Origin: an uncultured Flavobacteriaceae bacterium
Lineage (GTDB): Bacteria; Bacteroidota; Bacteroidia; Flavobacteriales; Flavobacteriaceae
Assembly: GCA_947494715.1 (NCBI GenBank)
Contig: CANLWG010000003.1
Span: forward strand, 276,947-340,946
Length of the DNA stretch: 64,000 nt
Direction: 5' to 3'
Below, piece by piece: positions 17,138 through 24,996 of the stretch. Positions within the stretch are counted from its first letter, which is position 1; every line of letters begins with the position of its first letter. Made by a program: the position numbers and the translations under genes. The notes beneath the pieces are model-generated. The model saw only the letters and a list, made by a program, of their open reading frames with translations, searched no databases and was not told the DNA's origin.

Positions 17138-17599
17138 TTGGAGAAACTATTGAATATTACTTTGCAAAACCGAAAAACCCTCCTCAACATTTTGGAAAAT
17201 ACACCTAAGGACATCTTGTTAAAGATTCCAAAGGGTTACCGAAACAATATTTGGTGGAACATTGCCCACGTAACGGTTACCCAGCAATTATTGGTATACA
17301 ACTTGAGCAATGTACCCATGCTTGTTCCACAGGAACTAGTGGATAAATTCAGAAAAGGAACCATACCTGATAGTACCGCGACAGACGAAGAAATTAAACG
17401 GATAGCCTCCTTTTTGATTTCTACAATAGAACGAACGGAAGAGGATTTTAAAAAAGGGATCTTTACAGAATTTAACGAGTATACGACCAGTGTAAAAGTA
17501 ACCTTAAAGGAGGTAGGGGATGCCATTGCCTTTAACGTTTTTCACGAAGGGTTACATTTGGGCGCCATACTTTCATTGCGGAAAGCCCTTGTAAACTGA
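17138..17599 (+). CDS. DinB-family (DinB_2) four-helix protein
   Basis: The 153-residue protein is a DinB/YfiT-type metal-binding four-helix bundle: NIWWNIAHVTVTQQLLVYN has the first His and NVFHEGLHLGAI supplies the last two. No ATG precedes the first helix; the start is TTG at 17138 (or TTG at 17150). Such proteins are thiol-dependent transferases or of unknown function. It is divergent from the ArsR-type regulator and converges with the next gene, 1 nt from its stop. Confidence 0.82.
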   Translation: MEKLLNITLQNRKTLLNILENTPKDILLKIPKGYRNNIWWNIAHVTVTQQLLVYNLSNVPMLVPQELVDKFRKGTIPDSTATDEEIKRIASFLISTIERTEEDFKKGIFTEFNEYTTSVKVTLKEVGDAIAFNVFHEGLHLGAILSLRKALVN

Positions 17600-17600
17600 C

Positions 17601-18344
17601 TTAGGACTTGCCCTTTTTCGCCAAATATTTTTTTACCTCCTCATAAGGAAGTGTCAATTCCAGTGGACCATCCGCATATGAGGCTACTTCATATGGGTTG
17701 TAACGGAGTTGTACGCCTTTTTCGGTAAAGCCAATATTTTCTGGAAGATAAAAGGAATCCTTCTCGAACATGAATCCAGTATGGTTAATGGGTTTGTCCA
17801 AAGGAATTTTTTCCTGCTCCCTGAATTTTATTTCTGCGAAACGTTCAAAATCGTCTTGATCTATAAAAAGCTGCCGGTTTTCAAGCTCCTTTCCCTTGCT
17901 TTTATCAAAATTCAAGAACTGTTTTGAGCTATATCCGTGGGCACCTCCAGTGAATATATAAGAATTAAGCTCCAGGGTCAAAAGGGCATTATCCTCATAA
18001 ATCACCTGGCCCTCGATTTTGGCTTCCCAACCTATGGTTTCATCGGTATAGAGCCGTTTAAGCTCCAGATAGCCATTTTTAAAAGATGCAATGGCCTCTT
18101 CCGGAGTAGAGGCGGCTATGTCCTCATCAAAATTAAGAATGGAAATGATTTCCTCTTCCAAGGCTGTATTGATGGTTGAGGCCAATTTGGTATTTTCCAA
18201 TGCCTTTGGGATAGAAACGGATACTTCAGGGCAGTCCGCACATGTATCGCCATGTAAAACAAAAGGTTCAAATGTTAGTTTGTCATGGTTTTTACAACTT
18301 ATAAGCAATACAGATATGAAGATAAAGCTAAATATAGGTCTCAT
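17601..18344 (-). CDS. DUF4163/DUF3298-type lipoprotein
   Basis: The 247-residue protein has a lipoprotein signal (FIFISVLLISC, lipobox Cys17). The body matches the DUF4163 plus DUF3298 arrangement: a first domain with repeated amphipathic strands, TGGAHGYSSKQFLNFDKSKG as the conserved junction, and a C-terminal RYNPYEVASYADGPLELTLP-type DUF3298 ending. It is anchored to a membrane facing the periplasm; function is unknown. It converges with the DinB gene. Confidence 0.82.
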   Translation of the reverse strand: MRPIFSFIFISVLLISCKNHDKLTFEPFVLHGDTCADCPEVSVSIPKALENTKLASTINTALEEEIISILNFDEDIAASTPEEAIASFKNGYLELKRLYTDETIGWEAKIEGQVIYEDNALLTLELNSYIFTGGAHGYSSKQFLNFDKSKGKELENRQLFIDQDDFERFAEIKFREQEKIPLDKPINHTGFMFEKDSFYLPENIGFTEKGVQLRYNPYEVASYADGPLELTLPYEEVKKYLAKKGKS

Positions 18345-18376
18345 GTAATGTTATTGTTTCAATGTTTGGGGTGCAA

Positions 18377-18407
18377 TTGTATGCTTCCAAAGATAACGAT
18401 ACATTTG
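18377..18407 (+). promoter_or_regulatory. promoter of the cystathionine gamma-lyase/synthase gene
   Basis: TTG at 18377-18379, a 20-nt spacer and TACATTTG at 18400-18407 match the Bacteroidota promoter consensus closely. The ATG follows 18 nt after the box. Confidence 0.65.
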
Positions 18408-18425
18408 CACCGATAATTATATGAT

Positions 18426-19580
18426 ATGAGCGAAAAAAAGTTAAAGTTCAACAGCAAGACCATTCATGGAGGGCAAGAACCGGACAAGGCCTATGGCGCT
18501 GTAATGCCTCCCATATATCAAACCTCAACTTATGCGCAGACCACTCCGGGAGGGCATCAGGGCTATGAGTATTCCCGTAGTGCCAACCCTACCCGGACCG
18601 CACTGGAGAATTCCTTGGCAAGTATAGAAAATGGAAAATATGGATTGGCCTTTGCAAGTGGACTGTCGGCTATGGATGCCGTCATTAAATTATTGAACCC
18701 AGGGGATGAGGTAGTCTCCACTAATGACCTCTATGGGGGAAGTTATCGTTTGTTCAAACAGGTTTTTGAAAAGTATGGCATTACCTTTCATTTTATAGGG
18801 ATGCAGGATGCCAATACAATTGAACAATACATCAACGATAAAACGAAGCTTATTTGGGTGGAGACCCCGACCAACCCGATGATGAATATTGTTGATATAA
18901 AAGCGGTTTCCGTTTTGGCCAAAAAGCATAACCTTTTGCTGGCAGTTGATAATACCTTTGCTACACCTTATTTGCAACAACCCCTAGACCTTGGTGCAGA
19001 TATAGTTATGCACTCGGCTACCAAATATCTTGGTGGCCACAGTGATGTAGTGGTGGGCGCATTGGTGGTCAAGGAAAAGGAATTGGCGGATAAGCTCTAT
19101 TTTCTTCAAAATGCTAGTGGTGCCGTTTGTGGACCAATGGACAGTTTTTTGGTACTTCGGGGGATTAAGACCTTGCATGTACGCATGCAACGCCATTGTG
19201 AGAATGGCAGGGCGATCGCCGAATTTTTAAGGGGTCATCCTAAAATTGAAAAAGTGTATTGGCCTGGTTTTGTGGATCATCCCAACCACAGGGTCGCCAA
19301 AGGCCAGATGAAGGATTTTGGCGGAATGGTATCTTTTGTGACCAAAGGGAGCAATTATGCCGATGCCATTAAGATAGTGGAAAGACTCCAAGTCTTTACG
19401 TTGGCCGAATCTTTGGGAGGGGTAGAGAGTTTGGCTGGTCACCCGGCAAGTATGACCCATGCCAGTATTCCCAAGGAGGAACGGGAGAAAAGTGGAGTTG
19501 TAGATGCTTTGATCAGGTTAAGCGTAGGTATTGAGGATATCGACGATTTGACTACAGATTTGGAACAGGCCATAGCATAG
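18426..19580 (+). CDS. trans-sulfuration PLP enzyme (cystathionine gamma-lyase/gamma-synthase)
   Basis: The 384-residue Cys/Met-metabolism PLP enzyme has YEYSRSANPTRTALE (substrate and PLP region), the GLSAMDAVI helix that binds PLP phosphate, DNTFATPYLQQPL (Asp to the pyridine nitrogen) and the Schiff-base lysine in HSATKYLGGHSD. The C-terminal ESLGGVESLAGHPASMTHAS fits the family. Gamma-lyase, gamma-synthase and related enzymes are not separable by eye; gamma-lyase/synthase is the best call. It is a single gene with its own strong promoter. Confidence 0.9.
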   Translation: MSEKKLKFNSKTIHGGQEPDKAYGAVMPPIYQTSTYAQTTPGGHQGYEYSRSANPTRTALENSLASIENGKYGLAFASGLSAMDAVIKLLNPGDEVVSTNDLYGGSYRLFKQVFEKYGITFHFIGMQDANTIEQYINDKTKLIWVETPTNPMMNIVDIKAVSVLAKKHNLLLAVDNTFATPYLQQPLDLGADIVMHSATKYLGGHSDVVVGALVVKEKELADKLYFLQNASGAVCGPMDSFLVLRGIKTLHVRMQRHCENGRAIAEFLRGHPKIEKVYWPGFVDHPNHRVAKGQMKDFGGMVSFVTKGSNYADAIKIVERLQVFTLAESLGGVESLAGHPASMTHASIPKEEREKSGVVDALIRLSVGIEDIDDLTTDLEQAIA

Positions 19581-19805
19581 TCCTATCCTATTTTATGCAA
19601 AAAGAAGGAAGTGACTATTTCACTCTATAAGGTTTCAGTATATCCATATTTTACTCTTTCCACAGAGTGCGGAAAAGTTAATATGAAATAGATATCAAGT
19701 AAACAAATTATCAAATTTTAGAAAAAAGAGGGATTAAATTATTGAAATATCATAATTTCGCCCCATTATTTTATTTTCATCAATAATCTGTAAACATATA
19801 AGTTT

Positions 19806-21149
19806 ATGAAAGAAAAAATAAAAGCCTTTATGGACGAGGTGAGGTCCCGCAATGGTCATGAGCCGGAGTTCCTACAAGCGGTACAGGAAGTTGCCGATAC
19901 GGTTATTCCATATATAGCGGATAACGAGATATATAACGGAAAGAATATTTTGTTGCGTATGGTAGAACCAGAGCGTTTGATTTCCTTTCGGGTTGCGTGG
20001 GTAGACGATGATGGGGAAATTCATGTGAACCGAGGCTACCGCATACAAATGAATTCGGCCATCGGGCCATATAAAGGTGGACTTCGTTTTCATCCCACCG
20101 TAAATGCCAGTATACTAAAGTTTTTGGCTTTTGAACAGGTCTTCAAGAATAGTCTTACCACCTTGCCCATGGGTGGTGGAAAAGGAGGTTCTGATTTTGA
20201 CCCCAAAGGCAAATCGGATGATGAGGTTATGCGGTTTTGCCATGCCTTTATGGCGGAGCTCTTTAGACATATTGGCCCTTTTACGGATATACCTGCCGGC
20301 GACATTGGCGTGGGAGCCCGGGAAATTGGATTTCTTTTTGGGATGTACAAAAGAATTCAAAACGAGTTTACAGGAGTACTGACCGGAAAGGGGCTCTCCT
20401 GGGGCGGATCAAAAATACGTCCTGAGGCAACAGGTTATGGAACCGTATATTTTGCACAAGACATGTTGCTGACCAAAAATGATGATATTGATGGGAAAAC
20501 GGTGGTGATCTCCGGTTCAGGGAATGTAGCCCAATACGCCGCGGAAAAAACATTACAACTGGGAGGTAAAGTGGTTACTCTTTCGGATTCTGGAGGATAT
20601 ATCTACGACAAGGATGGCATAGATGAGGAGAAATTAGCCTTTGTAATGGACTTGAAGAATAATAAAAGGGGAAGGATTTCCAAATATGTGGACAAGTATC
20701 CATCTGCCGAATACCACAAGGGAAAAACACCTTGGGAAGTGCCTTGCGATATTGCATTGCCCTGTGCCACTCAAAACGAGCTCAATGCCGAAGATGCGGC
20801 AACCATGATCAAAAATGGTTGTATTTGTGTAGCGGAAGGAGCCAACATGCCTTCCACTTTGGAAGCTGTACATACCTTTCAAGATGCCAAAATCCTATTT
20901 GCACCAGGCAAGGCTTCCAATGCTGGAGGCGTGGCCACCTCTGGATTGGAAATGTCCCAAAACTCCCTTCGAATCAGTTGGACTAGGGAAGAGGTGGACG
21001 AAAGGTTAAAGGGTATTATGAAGGACATCCATGATTCCTGTATCGATCATGGCATGGAAGCGGACGGATATTGCAACTATGTAAAAGGAGCAAATATTGC
21101 CGGCTTTGTAAAAGTCGCAGATGCTATGTTGGCCCAGGGTGTGATTTAA
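19806..21149 (+). CDS. gdhA: NADP-specific glutamate dehydrogenase
   Basis: The 447-residue hexameric-type glutamate dehydrogenase catalyses reductive amination of 2-oxoglutarate, a central ammonium-assimilation step. Seen: GYRIQMNSAIGPYKGGLRFH (substrate site), LPMGGGKGGSDFDPKGK with the catalytic lysine, the PAGDIGVGAREIG loop and the Rossmann motif SGSGNVAQYA. Length about 447 is that of the bacterial NADP form. The 225-nt upstream region has a near-consensus -7 box TAATTTCG at 19753. Confidence 0.95.
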   Translation: MKEKIKAFMDEVRSRNGHEPEFLQAVQEVADTVIPYIADNEIYNGKNILLRMVEPERLISFRVAWVDDDGEIHVNRGYRIQMNSAIGPYKGGLRFHPTVNASILKFLAFEQVFKNSLTTLPMGGGKGGSDFDPKGKSDDEVMRFCHAFMAELFRHIGPFTDIPAGDIGVGAREIGFLFGMYKRIQNEFTGVLTGKGLSWGGSKIRPEATGYGTVYFAQDMLLTKNDDIDGKTVVISGSGNVAQYAAEKTLQLGGKVVTLSDSGGYIYDKDGIDEEKLAFVMDLKNNKRGRISKYVDKYPSAEYHKGKTPWEVPCDIALPCATQNELNAEDAATMIKNGCICVAEGANMPSTLEAVHTFQDAKILFAPGKASNAGGVATSGLEMSQNSLRISWTREEVDERLKGIMKDIHDSCIDHGMEADGYCNYVKGANIAGFVKVADAMLAQGVI

Positions 21150-21177
21150 GGTACAGGGCAGGATTAGAAGTTCTAAA

Positions 21178-21214
21178 TAAGACCTGTCAGGTTTTTGAAA
21201 CCTGACAGGTCTTA
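21178..21214. repeat. nested palindrome AAGACCTGTCAGGTTT / AAACCTGACAGGTCTT
   Basis: 17-bp perfect inverted repeat around a 3-nt loop between gdhA and recO. Each arm itself contains the 11-bp odd palindrome ACCTG-T-CAGGT. It could terminate gdhA (weak T run follows) but looks like a dispersed palindromic repeat. Confidence 0.8.
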
Positions 21215-21273
21215 TATCTTTATCGAACTTCATATTTTTTCCGATTATCTTTACGGTTACCTAACCGAAACCG

Positions 21274-21993
21274 ATGCAAGTAACCACCAAAGCCATAGTC
21301 TTATCTTCCATAAAATATGGGGATACCAGCTTGATTGTCAAGGCATACACTTTGTCAGATGGGTTAAAATCCTATTTGCTAAAGGGAGTGCTGGCGTCCA
21401 AAAAGGGGAAATTGAAATCGGCCTATTTTCAACCTTTGACCCAATTGGAATTAGTGGCCAACCACAAGAATAAAGGAACCCTGGAAAGCATTCGGGAAGT
21501 CAAGGTTTATTACCCGTATCAAACATTACATACTGATATTACCAAGAATGCCATGACCCTTTTTTTGGCCGAAATGTTGGGGAATAGTATCTATGAGGAG
21601 GAACCTAATAATGGACTTTTTCACTTTTTGGAAGCCTCCATGCAATGGCTGGATGCACATCGTGAAACCTCCAACTTTCATCTGTTTTTTTTATTGGATT
21701 TGACAAAATATTTGGGTTTCTATCCCGATACATCTTATGCGCATGAGGCTTATTTTGATCTTTTGGAAGGGGAGTTTACAAAAAAGCCATCGCTTCACCC
21801 CAATTTGACGGATAAAAATTTGGATTACTTCAAACAGTTTTTGGGCATAAATTTTGATAGGATACATACAATCAAAATGAACAAAACCGACCGACAAGAA
21901 CTCCTAAAATCCCTTGTCCTGTACTATGAATTACATTTACAGGGGTTTCGAAGGCCCAAATCGCTTGCCGTTCTAAATGAAGTATTCCGCTAG
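21274..21993 (+). CDS. recO: DNA repair protein RecO
   Basis: The 239-residue protein has the RecO N-terminal OB fold (TKAIVLSSIKYGDTSLIVKAYT, then LKSYLLKGVLASKKGKL) and a helical C-terminal domain with FFLLDLTKYLGFYPD. It lacks the C-terminal zinc cysteines found in many proteobacterial or firmicute versions. Function: RecFOR-type loading of RecA and strand annealing. Its stop is one base before the preferred start of the TonB receptor gene. Confidence 0.93.
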   Translation: MQVTTKAIVLSSIKYGDTSLIVKAYTLSDGLKSYLLKGVLASKKGKLKSAYFQPLTQLELVANHKNKGTLESIREVKVYYPYQTLHTDITKNAMTLFLAEMLGNSIYEEEPNNGLFHFLEASMQWLDAHRETSNFHLFFLLDLTKYLGFYPDTSYAHEAYFDLLEGEFTKKPSLHPNLTDKNLDYFKQFLGINFDRIHTIKMNKTDRQELLKSLVLYYELHLQGFRRPKSLAVLNEVFR

Positions 21994-21994
21994 T

Positions 21995-24406
21995 ATGCAA
22001 AGAATAGCCTTCATATGTAGTTTTTTGCTGTCCTATTTTATATCCGCTCAAGAAATCAGCATTTTGGATATGGATACCAGGGAACCTGTTCTGAATGTTG
22101 CTGTTTATAACTTGGACAAGTCGAAGACCGCGCTGTCCGACAATAACGGGAAGTGCGACCTTACTATTTTTGATCGGCACGAGCGTATCACCTTTAAACA
22201 TCTAAGCTATGAGGTTAGGAAGGTTACTAAGGCACAAATTTTAAGACGAGGAGGGAAAGTTTACCTAACCATTAGGGCGGAGCAATTGGACGAAGTGGTC
22301 ATGTCCATTTCCAAATGGGAACAGCAGAAAAAGGACGTTCCGCAAAAAATAGTCTCCATAAATTCCAGACAAATTGCCCAAGTAAATCCACAAACTTCAG
22401 CAGATCTGTTACAGAACAGTGGAAAGATTTTTGTGCAGAAAAGTCAGTTGGGCGGGGGTAGTCCAATGATACGTGGCTTTGCTACCAATAGATTATTGCT
22501 TTCCGTAGATGGGGTACGGATGAACAATGCCATTTTTAGGGGGGGCAATGTTCAAAATGTCATTTCCATTGATCCGTTCAACATAAAAAATACGGAGGTG
22601 ATATTTGGTCCGGGATCGGTAATTTATGGCAGTGATGCCATAGGAGGGGTCATGAACTTTTATACCAAGAAACCGGTTTTTGGAGAATTGGACAGTACTT
22701 TGGTTTCTGGCAATGCTTATTACCGATTTTCTTCCGCCAATTTGGAGAATACCTTGCATGCAGATGTAACTTTCGGAAAACAGAAATGGGCTTTCTTAAC
22801 AAGTACTTCCTTTAATGACTTTGGAAACCTACAAATGGGTTCCCACGGTCCAGATTCTTATTTAAGGCGGAGTTACGTAATCACTCGCAACGGTGAGGAC
22901 AGAGTAATAGCCAATCAAAATCCCAGGGAACAGATTTATACAGGGTATAATCAAATTAACCTGATGCAGAAAATTGCCTTCAGACCCAACAAGACATGGG
23001 ACTACAATTTAGGGCTTCATTATTCGGAAACCTCGGATTATGCAAGATATGATCGATTGATACGGCCTGGAAGCGATGGAAATGAATTTCAATCGGCAGA
23101 ATGGTTCTATGGCCCACAGAAGTGGTTTATGGGGAATTTACAAATCGACAAAAAAGGACAAAATAAGTTCTATGATGGACTAAAAGTAACTGCGGCCTAC
23201 CAGCGTTTTGAGGAAAGTAGAAATAATAGGGATTTTGGTAATCCCTTTCGATTTACAACACGGGAAAAAGTAGATGCAATATCGGCTAATATCGATTTTG
23301 AAAACAAGAAAATAGGAGACCTTAGGCTTTATTATGGTGCAGGATATATCTTTAATAAGGTGAATTCCGATGGAAGCCAAAGGAATATTGAGACGAATGT
23401 GCTATCCGATGCGGCCTCTCGATATCCGGATGGATCCACTTGGCAGACCGCTGCGGGATATATCAACGGGGAGTATAAGGCCAAACCAAACTTCACCTTA
23501 CTCTCTGGACTACGATATAGCCATGTATGGGTCGATGCAGTTTTTGACCAAACCTTTTATCCATTTCCTTTTGATACGGCAGATTTGAGTACAGGTGCCC
23601 TGACTGGAAGTCTGGGTTTTAGTTGGTTTCCGAGGGCTAATCTACAGATAACCTGGAACGGATCAACGGGTTTTAGGGCTCCCAATATTGATGACGTCGG
23701 AAAAATATTTGATTCTGAACCGGGATCCGTGGTAGTCCCAAATCCTGATTTGGAACCGGAGTATGCCTATAATACCGAATTGGGAATACAAAAGAATTTT
23801 GATGATAGGGTAGTTTTAAAAGGAGCTGCTTTTTATACCTATCTGGTAGATGCGTTGGTGAGAAGGGATTATCAATTTAACGGGCAATCCCAGATAGCGT
23901 ATAATGGGGAACTAAGCAACGTTCAGGCGATACAGAATGCGGCCAAGGCCTATGTTTATGGATTTGAATTGGGCCTTGAGGCGTTTTTATCGGATAATTG
24001 GTCCATTGCATCAAATCTCACGATAACAGAAGGGATAGAAGAAGAGGCGGATGGCACGGATTCCCCGGCCCGGCATGTGGCACCAACATTCGGCGATTTT
24101 CATGTTATTTGGAAAAACCAAAGACTACGTACAGATCTTTTTTTGAATTATAATGGCGAAATTGCCTTTGAGAATCTGGCTCCATCCGAACGTAACAAGG
24201 ACTATATCTATGCGAGGGATTCCGGTGGAAACCCATTTTCGCCTTCCTGGTACACTTTAAATTTCCGTTCTCAGTTTTCCGTATCCGATGCAATAAAGGC
24301 ATCCTTAAATCTGGAAAACCTAACCGACCAGCGATACCGTTCCTATTCCTCGGGAATAAGTGCTCCGGGGATTAATTTTGTACTGGGGCTTGGGTATCGG
24401 TTTTAA
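21995..24406 (+). CDS. TonB-dependent receptor, heme/hemoglobin-receptor type
   Basis: The protein has 803 residues from the ATG at 21995, directly after recO (an ATG at 21977 overlapping recO is an alternative). It has a signal peptide ending YFISAQ, then an N-terminal carboxypeptidase-regulatory-like domain (about 20-100). The plug has GGSPMIRGFATNRLLLSVDG and SVIYGSDAIGGVMNFYTK, and the barrel ends in the aromatic residue of LGLGYRF. The GGSPMIRGF plug style is that of hemin/hemoglobin-type receptors, so iron or heme uptake across the outer membrane is likely but inferred. Confidence 0.88.
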   Translation: MQRIAFICSFLLSYFISAQEISILDMDTREPVLNVAVYNLDKSKTALSDNNGKCDLTIFDRHERITFKHLSYEVRKVTKAQILRRGGKVYLTIRAEQLDEVVMSISKWEQQKKDVPQKIVSINSRQIAQVNPQTSADLLQNSGKIFVQKSQLGGGSPMIRGFATNRLLLSVDGVRMNNAIFRGGNVQNVISIDPFNIKNTEVIFGPGSVIYGSDAIGGVMNFYTKKPVFGELDSTLVSGNAYYRFSSANLENTLHADVTFGKQKWAFLTSTSFNDFGNLQMGSHGPDSYLRRSYVITRNGEDRVIANQNPREQIYTGYNQINLMQKIAFRPNKTWDYNLGLHYSETSDYARYDRLIRPGSDGNEFQSAEWFYGPQKWFMGNLQIDKKGQNKFYDGLKVTAAYQRFEESRNNRDFGNPFRFTTREKVDAISANIDFENKKIGDLRLYYGAGYIFNKVNSDGSQRNIETNVLSDAASRYPDGSTWQTAAGYINGEYKAKPNFTLLSGLRYSHVWVDAVFDQTFYPFPFDTADLSTGALTGSLGFSWFPRANLQITWNGSTGFRAPNIDDVGKIFDSEPGSVVVPNPDLEPEYAYNTELGIQKNFDDRVVLKGAAFYTYLVDALVRRDYQFNGQSQIAYNGELSNVQAIQNAAKAYVYGFELGLEAFLSDNWSIASNLTITEGIEEEADGTDSPARHVAPTFGDFHVIWKNQRLRTDLFLNYNGEIAFENLAPSERNKDYIYARDSGGNPFSPSWYTLNFRSQFSVSDAIKASLNLENLTDQRYRSYSSGISAPGINFVLGLGYRF

Positions 24407-24410
24407 ATAA

Positions 24411-24437
24411 AAAACCCCGACCATTGGTCAGGGTTTT
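24411..24437. terminator. bidirectional rho-independent terminator
   Basis: AAAACCCCGACCA / TGGTCAGGGTTTT forms a 13-bp stem with one mismatch, flanked by A and T runs, between the convergent TonB receptor and lipoprotein genes. Confidence 0.8.
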
Positions 24438-24458
24438 AGCAATCTTTTTACCAAGGAT

Positions 24459-24800
24459 TTATTTGGAATCACCGTCTACGGCATCCTTTACCTTATTGGC
24501 TGCATCTTTAGCTGCATCCTTTACATCCTCACCAGCTTCCTTAGCTTTGTCCAAGGCATTTTCGCTAGCTTCTTTTACACTATCCGCGGCATCCTCTGCG
24601 CTTTCTTTAACATCCTCTCCAACTTCTTTGGTCTTTTCCATCACGTCTTCGCCCATGTCCTTAAGATCTTCGCCGGTTTCCTCTAGAGCCTCTCCGGCTT
24701 GTTCAGCCGCGTCCTTCGCCTTATCGGTAGTTTCCCTACAGGATACAAAGGAAAAACTTAGGGCGAGCATCAAAATTGAATTTACAATTAGTTTTTTCAT
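24459..24800 (-). CDS. repetitive LEA/apolipoprotein-like helical lipoprotein
   Basis: The protein has 113 residues from the ATG at 24800: a lipoprotein signal with lipobox Cys near residue 21 (SFSFVSC), then an almost uninterrupted amphipathic helix built from degenerate 11-residue units (KAKDAAEQAGE, KAKEAGEDVKD, AAKDAANKVKD). It is very rich in Lys, Asp, Glu and Ala and has no aromatics after the signal. The pattern resembles group 3 LEA or apolipoprotein-type repeats and suggests an envelope stress or membrane-surface protein. No enzyme motif. It converges with the TonB receptor through a shared terminator. Confidence 0.8.
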   Translation of the reverse strand: MKKLIVNSILMLALSFSFVSCRETTDKAKDAAEQAGEALEETGEDLKDMGEDVMEKTKEVGEDVKESAEDAADSVKEASENALDKAKEAGEDVKDAAKDAANKVKDAVDGDSK

Positions 24801-24955
24801 GTTTTCAAGTTTATATGTTTGTTTACTAGTTAATGATGTATTGATATACGGTGAAATGGGATACATGGACGCCAAAGATTTAACAAATGGGATTTAGACA
24901 GTGTCCGAGGTCGTTTTTCGTATGGTTGCCAGTCACTTAATCCAATCAAAATTCT

Positions 24956-24963
24956 TAATTTTG
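24956..24963 (+). promoter_or_regulatory. -7 box upstream of ileS
   Basis: TAATTTTG matches TAnnTTTG, 33 nt before the ileS ATG. A TTG at 24926 is at a longer than usual spacing (27 nt). Confidence 0.4.
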
Positions 24964-24996
24964 CAGCCTCAATTTGTAGTATAGGTAAGAACCAAT

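Noticed and set aside
21974..21995. Overlap of recO with the TonB receptor gene as a possible fusion or frameshift
   Set aside because: The second ATG at 21995 gives a clean signal peptide right after the recO stop, so no overlap or fusion is needed.
24424..24897. A 157-codon Ser/Leu/Ala-rich open frame on the plus strand
   Set aside because: It is the antisense of the repetitive LEA-like lipoprotein gene, whose lipobox and repeats make the minus strand the coding one.
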